Assembly: GCA_012513125.1 (NCBI GenBank)
Contig: JAAZCS010000132.1
Location: forward strand, 1-8,315
Length of the DNA: 8,315 nucleotides
Reading direction: 5' to 3'
From: Treponema sp.
GTDB taxonomy: Bacteria > Spirochaetota > Spirochaetia > Treponematales > Treponemataceae
A model generated the notes under the pieces. That model saw only the letters and a list, made by a program, of their open reading frames with translations. It searched no databases and was not told the DNA's origin. The stretch's first letter is position 1. Every line of letters begins with the position of its first letter. Positions 1-6,700 of this stretch are shown here, in pieces. Position numbers and translations under genes: made by a program.

Positions 1-130
1 TCTGTTTGAGTGGCACAAAGATTAAAATGAGAAATAATAATAACCATAATATTATTGAAATGATTAATGAAACTTCGGATGACTTATTTTTTTTTAGATA
101 ATTAATCAAATTTGACAAAATCAAATTCAT
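1..130 (-). CDS. TonB/TolA-like single-pass membrane protein, N-terminal part only
   Basis: This short open frame runs off the left edge, leaving 43 visible codons. The ATG at 130-128 overlaps the ExbD stop in an ATGA, the same junction as between exbB and exbD. The protein starts MNLILSNLINYLKKNKSSEV, a short basic cytoplasmic segment. Residues about 20-41 follow as one very hydrophobic stretch rich in Leu and Ile with a single Trp (W29), then a Lys, and the frame is still open. One N-terminal transmembrane anchor encoded directly after exbB-exbD is the topology and position of TonB or TolA, which transmit proton-motive energy to the outer membrane. Serines 21 and 25 lie on one helix face, roughly where TonB carries its Ser and His, but there is no His. 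The diagnostic C-terminal domain is outside the window, so the TonB identity is inference. In-frame TTG codons at 124, 118 and 109 are alternative starts. An AAGGA at 142-146 is rather far (about 13 nt) from the ATG. Confidence 0.68.
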   Translation of the reverse strand, partial: MNLILSNLINYLKKNKSSEVSLIISIILWLLLFLILIFVPLKQ

Positions 131-540
131 TTCTTAGTTGCAGTCCTTAAATTAATAACAGAAAAACCGCTTTCTCTGATAATATCGAAAATATTTACAA
201 TTTTTCCGTTTGTAACTTCAGATTCAGCTTCAATTACAATTGGAAAAGCTTGTCGTTCTATATCTTTCACATCATATTCAATTAATTCAGTCTTCAAACT
301 ATCAATATCAACTTTTTTTTCATTGAAATAAATATCATTATTTTCAGTCATTAATATTGTAATTCCTTTTGAATTCTCACCGGATGCAGTTTTGCTTAAT
401 GGAAGATTCAATTTAATTGCTGGCAATAATGCAAATGTAGTTGAAACTAAAAAAAACAAAATCAATTGAAAAACAATATCAATCATTGGAGTCATATCAA
501 TTGTAGAGCTAATTCCATTTTGTTGAATTTTACATTTCAT
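127..540 (-). CDS. exbD: ExbD/TolR-family biopolymer transport protein
   Basis: This is an inner-membrane subunit of an ExbB-ExbD type proton-driven motor. At 137 residues it is close to the family's usual length (about 140). A short cytoplasmic N-terminus is followed by one transmembrane helix (about 20-40) containing the hallmark TPMIDIVFQLILFFLV. D21 aligns with the essential membrane aspartate of ExbD (D25 in E. coli), the proton-carrying residue. The periplasmic part begins with the typical LNLPLS segment (44-49) and ends in the small alpha/beta fold seen in the family, closing with FSVINLRTATKK. The ATG overlaps the upstream exbB stop (ATGA), and an AAGGTAGGG ribosome-binding site at 545-553 sits 4 nt before it. 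The stop in turn overlaps the start of the TonB-like gene. Family assignment is firm. Whether the complex acts as ExbD (transport) or TolR (envelope constriction) cannot be told from this subunit. Confidence 0.93.
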   Translation of the reverse strand: MKCKIQQNGISSTIDMTPMIDIVFQLILFFLVSTTFALLPAIKLNLPLSKTASGENSKGITILMTENNDIYFNEKKVDIDSLKTELIEYDVKDIERQAFPIVIEAESEVTNGKIVNIFDIIRESGFSVINLRTATKK

Positions 541-1148
541 TTTACCCTACCTTCAATTTTTAAAATTACGGTTGTTACATATGCTTCCATTTCAGCAATT
601 TTTGATTTTACTTTTGAAACAAAATAATTATGGAAAATCAATGACGGAATAGATACACATAAACCTGCTACAGTTGTAACTAAAGCTTCTGCTATGGCAC
701 TTGCAAGTAAAGCAGGATCTCCCATTGTTCCACCGTTGCCCAAAACATTAAATGCTTTCATATTTCCAGTTACTGTACCTAGCAAACCTAATAAAGTCGC
801 AATATTTGCAATTGTTCCCAAAGGCGTAATAAAACGTTCAAATTGCGGAACATTCAGCGTCATTTCTGATTCAACAACTTCTCTCAAATCATTTTCTGCA
901 TAACGTCTTGATTCAATTGCCTTTTTTACAGATAAAGACGTTGGTGTTTGTGCGATAAAACAATCGTTTAAGCATTTTTCATAATCATTGGAAAATAAAT
1001 GCTCTTCCAAGTCTTTTACAAATTTTGTATCTTTCTTTTTCAAAGAAATAAAATAATATATTCGTTCAATGATTATAAAAGTAGCCAAAAAACCACATAT
1101 AATTATTGGAATAATAAAAAAACCACCTGATTTTAAAACACTAATCAT
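537..1148 (-). CDS. exbB: MotA/TolQ/ExbB-family proton channel protein
   Basis: This is the channel subunit of the motor, with 203 residues and three transmembrane helices: about 10-30, 109-130 and 150-173. The ERIYYF after helix 1 is typical of the family. A cytoplasmic domain spans about 35-105. Helix 2 carries LLGLLGTVTGNMKAF (119-133) and helix 3 carries IAEALVTTVAGLCVSIP (152-168). Three residues that line the ExbB pore are kept: T125, E154 and T159, corresponding to T148, E176 and T181 of E. coli ExbB. It is of the short type, lacking the long periplasmic N-terminal extension of E. coli ExbB. The ATG is preceded by AGGTGA (1153-1158) at good spacing, 13 bp after the barrel gene stop. 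It overlaps exbD by 4 bp. MotA is excluded by the three-helix layout and the ExbD-type partner. The symbol is a family label; TolQ would be an equally fair name. Confidence 0.94.
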   Translation of the reverse strand: MISVLKSGGFFIIPIIICGFLATFIIIERIYYFISLKKKDTKFVKDLEEHLFSNDYEKCLNDCFIAQTPTSLSVKKAIESRRYAENDLREVVESEMTLNVPQFERFITPLGTIANIATLLGLLGTVTGNMKAFNVLGNGGTMGDPALLASAIAEALVTTVAGLCVSIPSLIFHNYFVSKVKSKIAEMEAYVTTVILKIEGRVK

Positions 1149-1161
1149 ATTTTCACCTATT

Positions 1162-2811
1162 CTAGAAATTTATTTTTGTAGAAACATTCACACTACCACC
1201 ACGAGCAGCATAATATTTTTGGAAACTTCTTTTTTCACCTTTAAATAATTTTACAAGATCATCTAAACTTACATTCAATTGTATTTTTGAATTTACTTTT
1301 ATAAAGCTTGCAACTCCAATATTTGGCATAGAATCATAAGCAGCTGGACTATATTCAATACTGCCTGTTAATCCCCAATTATCACTTTTTAAACCTGTTT
1401 CAAGCAAAAAAGTATTATATTCTTCTAAAATTGGACAATCTAACCAATTTGCCTTCCAATCAACATTAAACAAAAACAGTTTATACAAAATAGAAAATCG
1501 TAAATCTGTCTTTAAAATATGCTGTTCTTTCATTGTGTATGTATATAAACCATTTTTCATGTTCGAAATATCATAATCGGGATACCATTCGCCATTTCCA
1601 TACAATGTTTTTTCGTAATCAACGTCCAACTTCAATTCCATTGTATTGATTATTGGAACAAAAAGATTTCCTTTTAAATAAATATTTGAAGTTTCATAAG
1701 GAATAATTGAAATTGCTGAAAAATCATATTTTTTTTCTAAATCAGAAACTAAATTATGAACAGATTTAACACCACCTTCTACTTTAAAATCCATCTTTTT
1801 TGTTGAAAAATACACTGGAAAATCAAAATTAACACCAATGGTAAAAGGAATAATAAAACTATTTTGTCCTATATGATCTCCAATAACCAAAGAAACATTT
1901 GCAAAAAGCTTTGAAAAATCATTCTTCCATTCAGAAATTAAAGTGAATTCACCACGGTTCAATCTGTTACCTGTATTTAATTCGTATATTTCCGAAATTG
2001 AATTATTGATATTATATTCAAAATCATAGTCAGCTTTTACTCCAAACACAAATTGATCAATTTTCCGTTCTACATAAACATTTGGAGATAACGAAATCAT
2101 TACATTATTCGAAATCCAAGGATTTTGCACAATTACTGATGAAGTGTAATTCATAATTGTAGAAAATCTATCATAAACTTCACCATCTACTCCTGTATAC
2201 AAAAAGAAACCATTTGGAAATTCCAGATTTATGTTTCCAAAAACATTTCCAATTTCTTTATTTATATCGCTTATATTTACAGACTTATTTTGCAAACCAT
2301 TTCCCTGATCATAAAATGAAGCACCTATTTTTATTTGAGCTTCATTCAGATTGAATTCTTTTTCAATTAAAGCACTTGTTAATCTGTCATTATAACCAGA
2401 AGATAAATTATTATTTGCATAGCCATTCATCGAAGTGTGTTTAAAATCAATTTTAAATGGATTTTGACCATAAATAGTATAAATACAAAAATTCCCATCA
2501 AAACCAAGAGGATAAGTAGCTCCAATTAGTCCTTCAATAGCAAAAGTCCTCTCCATCTCTCTTTTTTCATTTTCAATAAGATTTTCTTTATCCGATTGAG
2601 ATGATGAAGGCATTACTATTTTGATATCATTTGACTTATTATCTATAGTAATTATAGTTGAAAAATCAGGCAAATCATTCTCACTAGCTTTTAGCGTTGA
2701 ACCTTCCACATCAGTTTTCAAATCAGGCACATAAACTGATGTATCACTTTCAGAAAAACCCGCATACAAAATTGTTGATATCATTATAAAAATTATTAGT
2801 TTCTTATTCAT
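1162..2811 (-). CDS. Outer-membrane beta-barrel protein, plugless TonB-receptor-like, function unknown
   Basis: The protein has 549 residues. MNKKLIIFIMISTILYAGFS is a clear Sec signal peptide, with cleavage probably after about residue 17-20. Residues 21-90 are a polar, charged linker containing DLPDFSTIITID (46-57), which resembles a TonB box. From about 90 to the end the sequence alternates polar and hydrophobic residues in short strands separated by turns rich in Asn, Gly and Asp. Examples are FDGNFCIYTIYGQNPFKIDF, FKVEGGVKSVHN and LKLDVDYEKTLYG. It ends VNVSTKINF, with the terminal aromatic residue expected for an outer-membrane barrel. About 460 residues would suit a barrel of some 18-24 strands. 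There is no room for a normal plug domain of about 130 residues. I recall similar uncharacterised treponemal proteins, but cannot confirm this here. The gene sits between the TPR gene (18 bp upstream) and exbB (13 bp downstream), suggesting it is the outer-membrane partner of that motor. The substrate is unknown. Confidence 0.78.
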   Translation of the reverse strand: MNKKLIIFIMISTILYAGFSESDTSVYVPDLKTDVEGSTLKASENDLPDFSTIITIDNKSNDIKIVMPSSSQSDKENLIENEKREMERTFAIEGLIGATYPLGFDGNFCIYTIYGQNPFKIDFKHTSMNGYANNNLSSGYNDRLTSALIEKEFNLNEAQIKIGASFYDQGNGLQNKSVNISDINKEIGNVFGNINLEFPNGFFLYTGVDGEVYDRFSTIMNYTSSVIVQNPWISNNVMISLSPNVYVERKIDQFVFGVKADYDFEYNINNSISEIYELNTGNRLNRGEFTLISEWKNDFSKLFANVSLVIGDHIGQNSFIIPFTIGVNFDFPVYFSTKKMDFKVEGGVKSVHNLVSDLEKKYDFSAISIIPYETSNIYLKGNLFVPIINTMELKLDVDYEKTLYGNGEWYPDYDISNMKNGLYTYTMKEQHILKTDLRFSILYKLFLFNVDWKANWLDCPILEEYNTFLLETGLKSDNWGLTGSIEYSPAAYDSMPNIGVASFIKVNSKIQLNVSLDDLVKLFKGEKRSFQKYYAARGGSVNVSTKINF

Positions 2812-2822
2812 ATTTTCATTTT

Positions 2823-2827
2823 CCTCC
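2823..2827 (-). promoter_or_regulatory. Ribosome-binding site of the beta-barrel gene, unusual spacing
   Basis: A perfect GGAGG lies just after the TPR gene stop. It is 11 nt from the ATG at 2811 that gives the signal peptide, slightly long. A closer ATG at 2819-2817, 3 nt away, opens only a four-codon frame (ATG AAA ATA TGA) whose stop overlaps the true start. The 2811 start is preferred because only it yields a protein. Confidence 0.6.
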
Positions 2828-2829
2828 GT

Positions 2830-5376
2830 TTATCTTAATAAGGCATCTACCCTTTTTGCCTGAACACTTTGTGGATAAATCTCTTTCAACAAAGCCGCCG
2901 TTTCAGCTGCATCAATATTTTTTTTGGAAGAAACAAAAGAAACAACTGCACTATACAATGATTCAGCGGCCTTTTGTGAATTGTTATTTTTTCTAAACAA
3001 TTCAGCTGCTTTCAAAAATAAAGTTGATGCTTCGTCATTTTCATAGATTGAATTCTTATATTCGCCAATTATTAATGCATTTTCGGCAATGTATTCACTT
3101 TCAGTTTCTGTTTTTTGATTTTGGTAAATAGATTGAGCTAAATTATATGCTCTTTCTTTTGTTTGATTATTCTGATTTAAAAGAATAGCAATTTCAGTTC
3201 CGACGATTCTTCCTTCTTTTGTTTTATTAAAACCTAGAATTTCATATTCAGCATATTTTTCAGCAATTTCAATATTTTCTCCATTCTGAACTTTTTTCAA
3301 AATTGATTCCATTTTTTGAATATTGTCTTTTTTACTTTCGCTTGCAAATTCTTTAAGCATTTTTTGAGCATAATATAAAGACTCGCTATAATTCTTTTTT
3401 TGATAATTTGCATTCATTAGATTTTTATAAGCCGCGTACAAATAAACACTTTCTGAATAGTTTTTTACTAGATTTTCATTTTGAATAATCGATTTATCAA
3501 TTTCATTTAATCTTAAATTGCATTCACCGGCAAAATAATAAGCAGAATCACCATAAGAACCTTTTGGATATACATACAAATAAGACATAAATCTTTCTAC
3601 TGCTGTTTTATAATCTTGCTTTGTAAAAAACATTTCTCCACAATGATACATTGCACTTTCTGCCAAAGATTCATTTGGAAAATCTTTTGAACATTTTCTA
3701 TAAAGTTCATCAGCCTTTTTTATATTGTCTTGTTTTTCATAAATTTCTGCAGATTTTATAATTGCTTTTAAACCAAAAATAGATTTTTCATTCAAATAAG
3801 GCTGCAAAATAGCCAATGCTTTATTATATTCATTTGCATCAGAATAGATTTCACAAGCAAAAAGAACAGCATCATTTTTATCTATTCCTTTTGATTTTTC
3901 AACCATTCGTTCAACATAAATTACGGCGTTATTATAATCCTTTGAAATTAATGCTATTTTTGCACAAAACTGATTTGCCTCATATTCATGAATTTTTATT
4001 TCATTTGATTTTAAATAATTTTGAAAAGATTCATATGATTTATCATTTTTGTTTTGTTGATATTGTGAATAGCCTAGATAAAAATAAGCATTTACATTAA
4101 AAGAAGAATTTGAACACAAATCGACATATTTTTGCATGTGATTTTCAGCTTCATTCCATTTTCTTAAATTTACAGAACACAATCCCTTAATATAATAAGA
4201 AACAGAATCATCAATTTGCTCGCAAACTGTTTGGCATAAATCATAATTTCCTGCAAAAAAAAGCAATTGTGCATAATCAATACAATTAGCAGAAGGAAGA
4301 ATCTTTCTTTTATACAAATCGGAAAATATAGAAAGAGCCTCATCAGTTTTGTTCAAGCTTTTATAAATTTCAGCTTTCAATAATTCATGCTCATAATCGT
4401 AATTTCTTTGACGCACTTTTTGCATTAGCGATTCACTTTCAGCATATTTTTGTTGTTCAAACAAGGAAATTGAACAATAAAAGATATCCCTATCGCTTGG
4501 ATTCACTATTTTTTTATAAATTGACTGAACTGTTGAATATTCACCTTTGTACAATCTGCATTGAAGATTAATTGAATTAAATAAATCACTTGCAATAGAA
4601 CTTTTTAATGAATTAACTTCATTTTTAAGTTGATTTAATAATTCCAGAATTGAGTTTACTTGTGCTAAAACATCATCATCAGTTTTGCACCCCACAGTAA
4701 AAGGTGGCAATTTTTTCGCTTGATTTTGAAAACCTTCTAACTTCAACAGACTTTCTGTTTTTGATAATTCATTTAGCACATTCTTTTTAAAATCAACATT
4801 ATCATCCTTTTCTGCAATCAAAAACAAATCTTTACTTTTTTGATAATCACCTAAATTGAAATAAGATAATCCAACAAAATAAGAAATTCTATTTAAATAT
4901 TTTTCATTTATTTTTGTTATATCAAGTTTATTATAAACACTTACACTTTTTTGATATAATTCTAAATTATTGTACGAAGATAATAATTTCTGCAAAGCTT
5001 CATAATAATCAGCTTCGTCATAATTATTTCCAGAAGAAACTATTTTTCCCAAAAGAGGAAGTGCATTTTCATATTTACCTTTTTCATAAAATATTCTTGA
5101 AGCATAAAGAACAGATTGATAATAATAATAATCCTTTTCTTTTTTTTCATACATTTTGCAAACATCATAAAAAAGATTTAACGCCTTATCATCATTGTGT
5201 TTTATGTAAAATTCTTTTGCGTTTATATAAGTTGAAACTTCATTTTTTTCTTGTGAAAAAAGAAATGAAAATGAACAAGCAAAAAAGATACAATTAGTAA
5301 GTATAAATATCTTTTTAATCTGGGAAAAACTGTTCAGACGAACGTACTTTTGTAAGATAAACAAAATCACCACCAT
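2830..5376 (-). CDS. Large exported tetratricopeptide-repeat (TPR) protein
   Basis: The protein has 848 residues from the first ATG. A hydrophobic segment at about 21-40 (KKIFILTNCIFFACSFSFLF) followed by SQEKNE looks like a signal peptide, so the protein is probably periplasmic. The rest is almost wholly helical. TPR-like units with the W/L/G/Y, A and aromatic pattern are visible near 86-117, 165-190, 330-356, 393-420, 430-456 and 571-680. The last group contains YPKGSYGDSAYYFAGEC, very like the BamD/YbgF (CpoB) type of TPR. A Leu/Asn-rich segment at about 232-262 looks like a short coiled coil separating two repeat blocks. No enzyme motif is seen, so a scaffold or adaptor role is inferred. 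Its position before the barrel, exbB and exbD recalls CpoB in Tol-Pal loci. The start is uncertain: the ATG overlaps the previous gene by 62 bp and gives an unusually long N-terminal region, while a TTG at 5364-5362 has a better ribosome site. An ATT at 5319 would give the neatest signal peptide. Confidence 0.85.
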   Translation of the reverse strand: MVVILFILQKYVRLNSFSQIKKIFILTNCIFFACSFSFLFSQEKNEVSTYINAKEFYIKHNDDKALNLFYDVCKMYEKKEKDYYYYQSVLYASRIFYEKGKYENALPLLGKIVSSGNNYDEADYYEALQKLLSSYNNLELYQKSVSVYNKLDITKINEKYLNRISYFVGLSYFNLGDYQKSKDLFLIAEKDDNVDFKKNVLNELSKTESLLKLEGFQNQAKKLPPFTVGCKTDDDVLAQVNSILELLNQLKNEVNSLKSSIASDLFNSINLQCRLYKGEYSTVQSIYKKIVNPSDRDIFYCSISLFEQQKYAESESLMQKVRQRNYDYEHELLKAEIYKSLNKTDEALSIFSDLYKRKILPSANCIDYAQLLFFAGNYDLCQTVCEQIDDSVSYYIKGLCSVNLRKWNEAENHMQKYVDLCSNSSFNVNAYFYLGYSQYQQNKNDKSYESFQNYLKSNEIKIHEYEANQFCAKIALISKDYNNAVIYVERMVEKSKGIDKNDAVLFACEIYSDANEYNKALAILQPYLNEKSIFGLKAIIKSAEIYEKQDNIKKADELYRKCSKDFPNESLAESAMYHCGEMFFTKQDYKTAVERFMSYLYVYPKGSYGDSAYYFAGECNLRLNEIDKSIIQNENLVKNYSESVYLYAAYKNLMNANYQKKNYSESLYYAQKMLKEFASESKKDNIQKMESILKKVQNGENIEIAEKYAEYEILGFNKTKEGRIVGTEIAILLNQNNQTKERAYNLAQSIYQNQKTETESEYIAENALIIGEYKNSIYENDEASTLFLKAAELFRKNNNSQKAAESLYSAVVSFVSSKKNIDAAETAALLKEIYPQSVQAKRVDALLR

Positions 5377-6676
5377 ATATCATTAGAAAATCATCCAAGG
5401 ATAATAATCTTCCATTAATAAAAACATTGCAGAAAAAAGAACCATCAGTTTCAAAATATGGAAAAAAAGCAACACACTCATTAAAAGCTTTAATTTCCGG
5501 AGAAACACTTTGATCAGTTCCTCTAATTGCACCAATAAAAAAATTATCAGGTTCAGATGATGCTAAAACATAAAGAAGAGATTTTAACACCATAACTGAA
5601 TATCCTGAATCTTCAATAAAAGCTACAGTATTTATAATTCCATTTGGAGTTATTGTCGATGCAAAAGGATTTATCTTTACATCAACTCCCGATTTGTTAT
5701 AAAGATATTTTCGCCCTGTATAGACAGAAATAATACCTGAAGAAAGATTTCTTACCCAATTCAATGAAAAATATAAATCATAAATTTGCGATAAAACACC
5801 TTGTCGACCATTATCTTTTACGTTTACTGTTTCTGTTATCAAAGGACTTCTTTTTAATTTTCCTCCAGCAATAGGTTCAACAAGCCCATCTGCTATCCAT
5901 TTAACAAATCCAGCTGATGAAAGTTGCAATTTATTTGTATGTATTTCACTCTCACTAAACGCTTTTCCATTGCTTATGTGAACTAAATTATTATTTTCAT
6001 CAATCATTGCGTCTTCGGTGTATTCGATTGAAGGCAACTTCTCTTTTATTACAGCACACATTTGCTTTGAACTGTGATATAAATCGGGAAAAGTTTTTAC
6101 ATACTTCCAAGGAAAGATATCTTTTGTAATATTTATTGCGTCATTTAAAGAGGCTTCATAAAATGTTGAAAAAGGAACACCTGTTGAAGCACCTTTTACA
6201 GCATAATTATCAAAAATTACCATATCCGCAAGGGATGTTTTTCCATTTGGCGAAAATTGAATATAAACATCGCTGTCTTTTTTAAAATAGTAACGTATTC
6301 GCAACGGTCGGTCATCTTTTTTATTCTTAATAAGAACCCAACTGCCCTCGATATCTCCAGGATAAACATCTTGCCGTTCTGTATGCTTTCCTTTATCAGA
6401 ATAAACATCAACATCTATTACAGAATGAGGTGCAACAAATATTTTATATGTTGAATCATCCTCTTCAAGACGAACTTGAAATTCTTCTCCTATTTCATTG
6501 TAAAGAATTGTTGGTTTTGATGTTCTTACCCCATTCAATGACGATTCAAACCACTCTTCAATCAAATTTGTTCTAATATCAGAAGAATCGGGAATATTGG
6601 AGAAATAATCATCTGCAAAAACAAAAACTGAAAGCGAGACGATACTGAATATTAAACAAATAAGCTTTTTTTTCAT
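5315..6676 (-). CDS. Secreted protein of unknown function, 453 residues
   Basis: I do not recognise this gene with certainty. The first 21 residues, MKKKLICLIFSIVSLSVFVFA, form a textbook Sec signal peptide with likely cleavage after VFA before DDYF. No lipobox and no second membrane segment are visible, so the mature protein of about 432 residues should be periplasmic or outer-membrane associated. Residues about 55-160 look beta-rich (LRIRYYFKKDSDVYIQFSPN), and 165-310 mixed. Residues 252-266 read LSSAGFVKWIADGLV, whose shape recalls the DCSGFV motif of NlpC/P60 peptidases. However, Ser replaces the catalytic Cys and there is no His after position 246, so that activity is not supported. Mature cysteines are C207, C401 and C416. 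The ATG has GGTGG (6681-6685) at 4 nt and follows the upstream stop by 24 bp; an A8 run begins in codon 2. The 3' end probably overlaps the TPR gene start. Location in the operon suggests a role in the same envelope process. Confidence 0.8.
   Translation of the reverse strand: MKKKLICLIFSIVSLSVFVFADDYFSNIPDSSDIRTNLIEEWFESSLNGVRTSKPTILYNEIGEEFQVRLEEDDSTYKIFVAPHSVIDVDVYSDKGKHTERQDVYPGDIEGSWVLIKNKKDDRPLRIRYYFKKDSDVYIQFSPNGKTSLADMVIFDNYAVKGASTGVPFSTFYEASLNDAINITKDIFPWKYVKTFPDLYHSSKQMCAVIKEKLPSIEYTEDAMIDENNNLVHISNGKAFSESEIHTNKLQLSSAGFVKWIADGLVEPIAGGKLKRSPLITETVNVKDNGRQGVLSQIYDLYFSLNWVRNLSSGIISVYTGRKYLYNKSGVDVKINPFASTITPNGIINTVAFIEDSGYSVMVLKSLLYVLASSEPDNFFIGAIRGTDQSVSPEIKAFNECVAFFPYFETDGSFFCNVFINGRLLSLDDFLMIYGGDFVYLTKVRSSEQFFPD
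5367..5374 (-). promoter_or_regulatory. Candidate ribosome-binding site favouring a TTG start for the TPR gene
   Basis: GGTGGTGA matches the canonical GGAGGTGA at 7 of 8 bases and lies 2 nt before the TTG at 5364-5362. Counted from its GGTGG core the spacing is 5 nt. The preceding gene uses a similar GGTGG (6681-6685) at 4 nt from its ATG. By contrast, nothing like a Shine-Dalgarno precedes the ATG at 5376. The TTG start would shorten the TPR protein by four residues. Confidence 0.4.
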
Positions 6677-6700
6677 AAATCCACCAATATTAATTCACTT

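Noticed and set aside
694..903. Plus-strand open frame of 69 codons inside exbB
   Set aside because: Antisense to the most conserved part of exbB, so it is explained as a shadow.
537..1148. Flagellar stator (MotA/MotB) instead of ExbB/ExbD
   Set aside because: The larger subunit has three helices, not four, and the partner is a short ExbD-type protein without an OmpA-like peptidoglycan-binding domain.
3816..4100. Plus-strand open frame of 94 codons inside the TPR gene
   Set aside because: Antisense shadow of a well-supported gene, with no recognisable domain.
5255..5295. Possible lipoprotein cysteine (FFAC) in the TPR protein N-terminus
   Set aside because: The Cys lies within the hydrophobic core of the signal segment, about eight residues before its end, and the preceding residues fit even the relaxed spirochaetal lipobox poorly. 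A signal peptidase I site near SFLFS/QEKN is more natural.
4914..5297. Plus-strand open frame of 127 codons
   Set aside because: It lies wholly antisense to the TPR gene. Its composition (His, Phe, Lys, Leu-rich) is what reading AT-rich TPR sequence backwards gives, and there is no supporting ribosome site or motif.
6217..6454. Short open frames on both strands inside the secreted-protein gene
   Set aside because: Both overlap a complete gene with signal peptide and ribosome site and show no family features.
6677..6700. Terminator or promoter between the dehydratase-related gene and the secreted-protein gene
   Set aside because: Only 24 bp, with no inverted repeat followed by a T run, and most of it is needed for the ribosome site.
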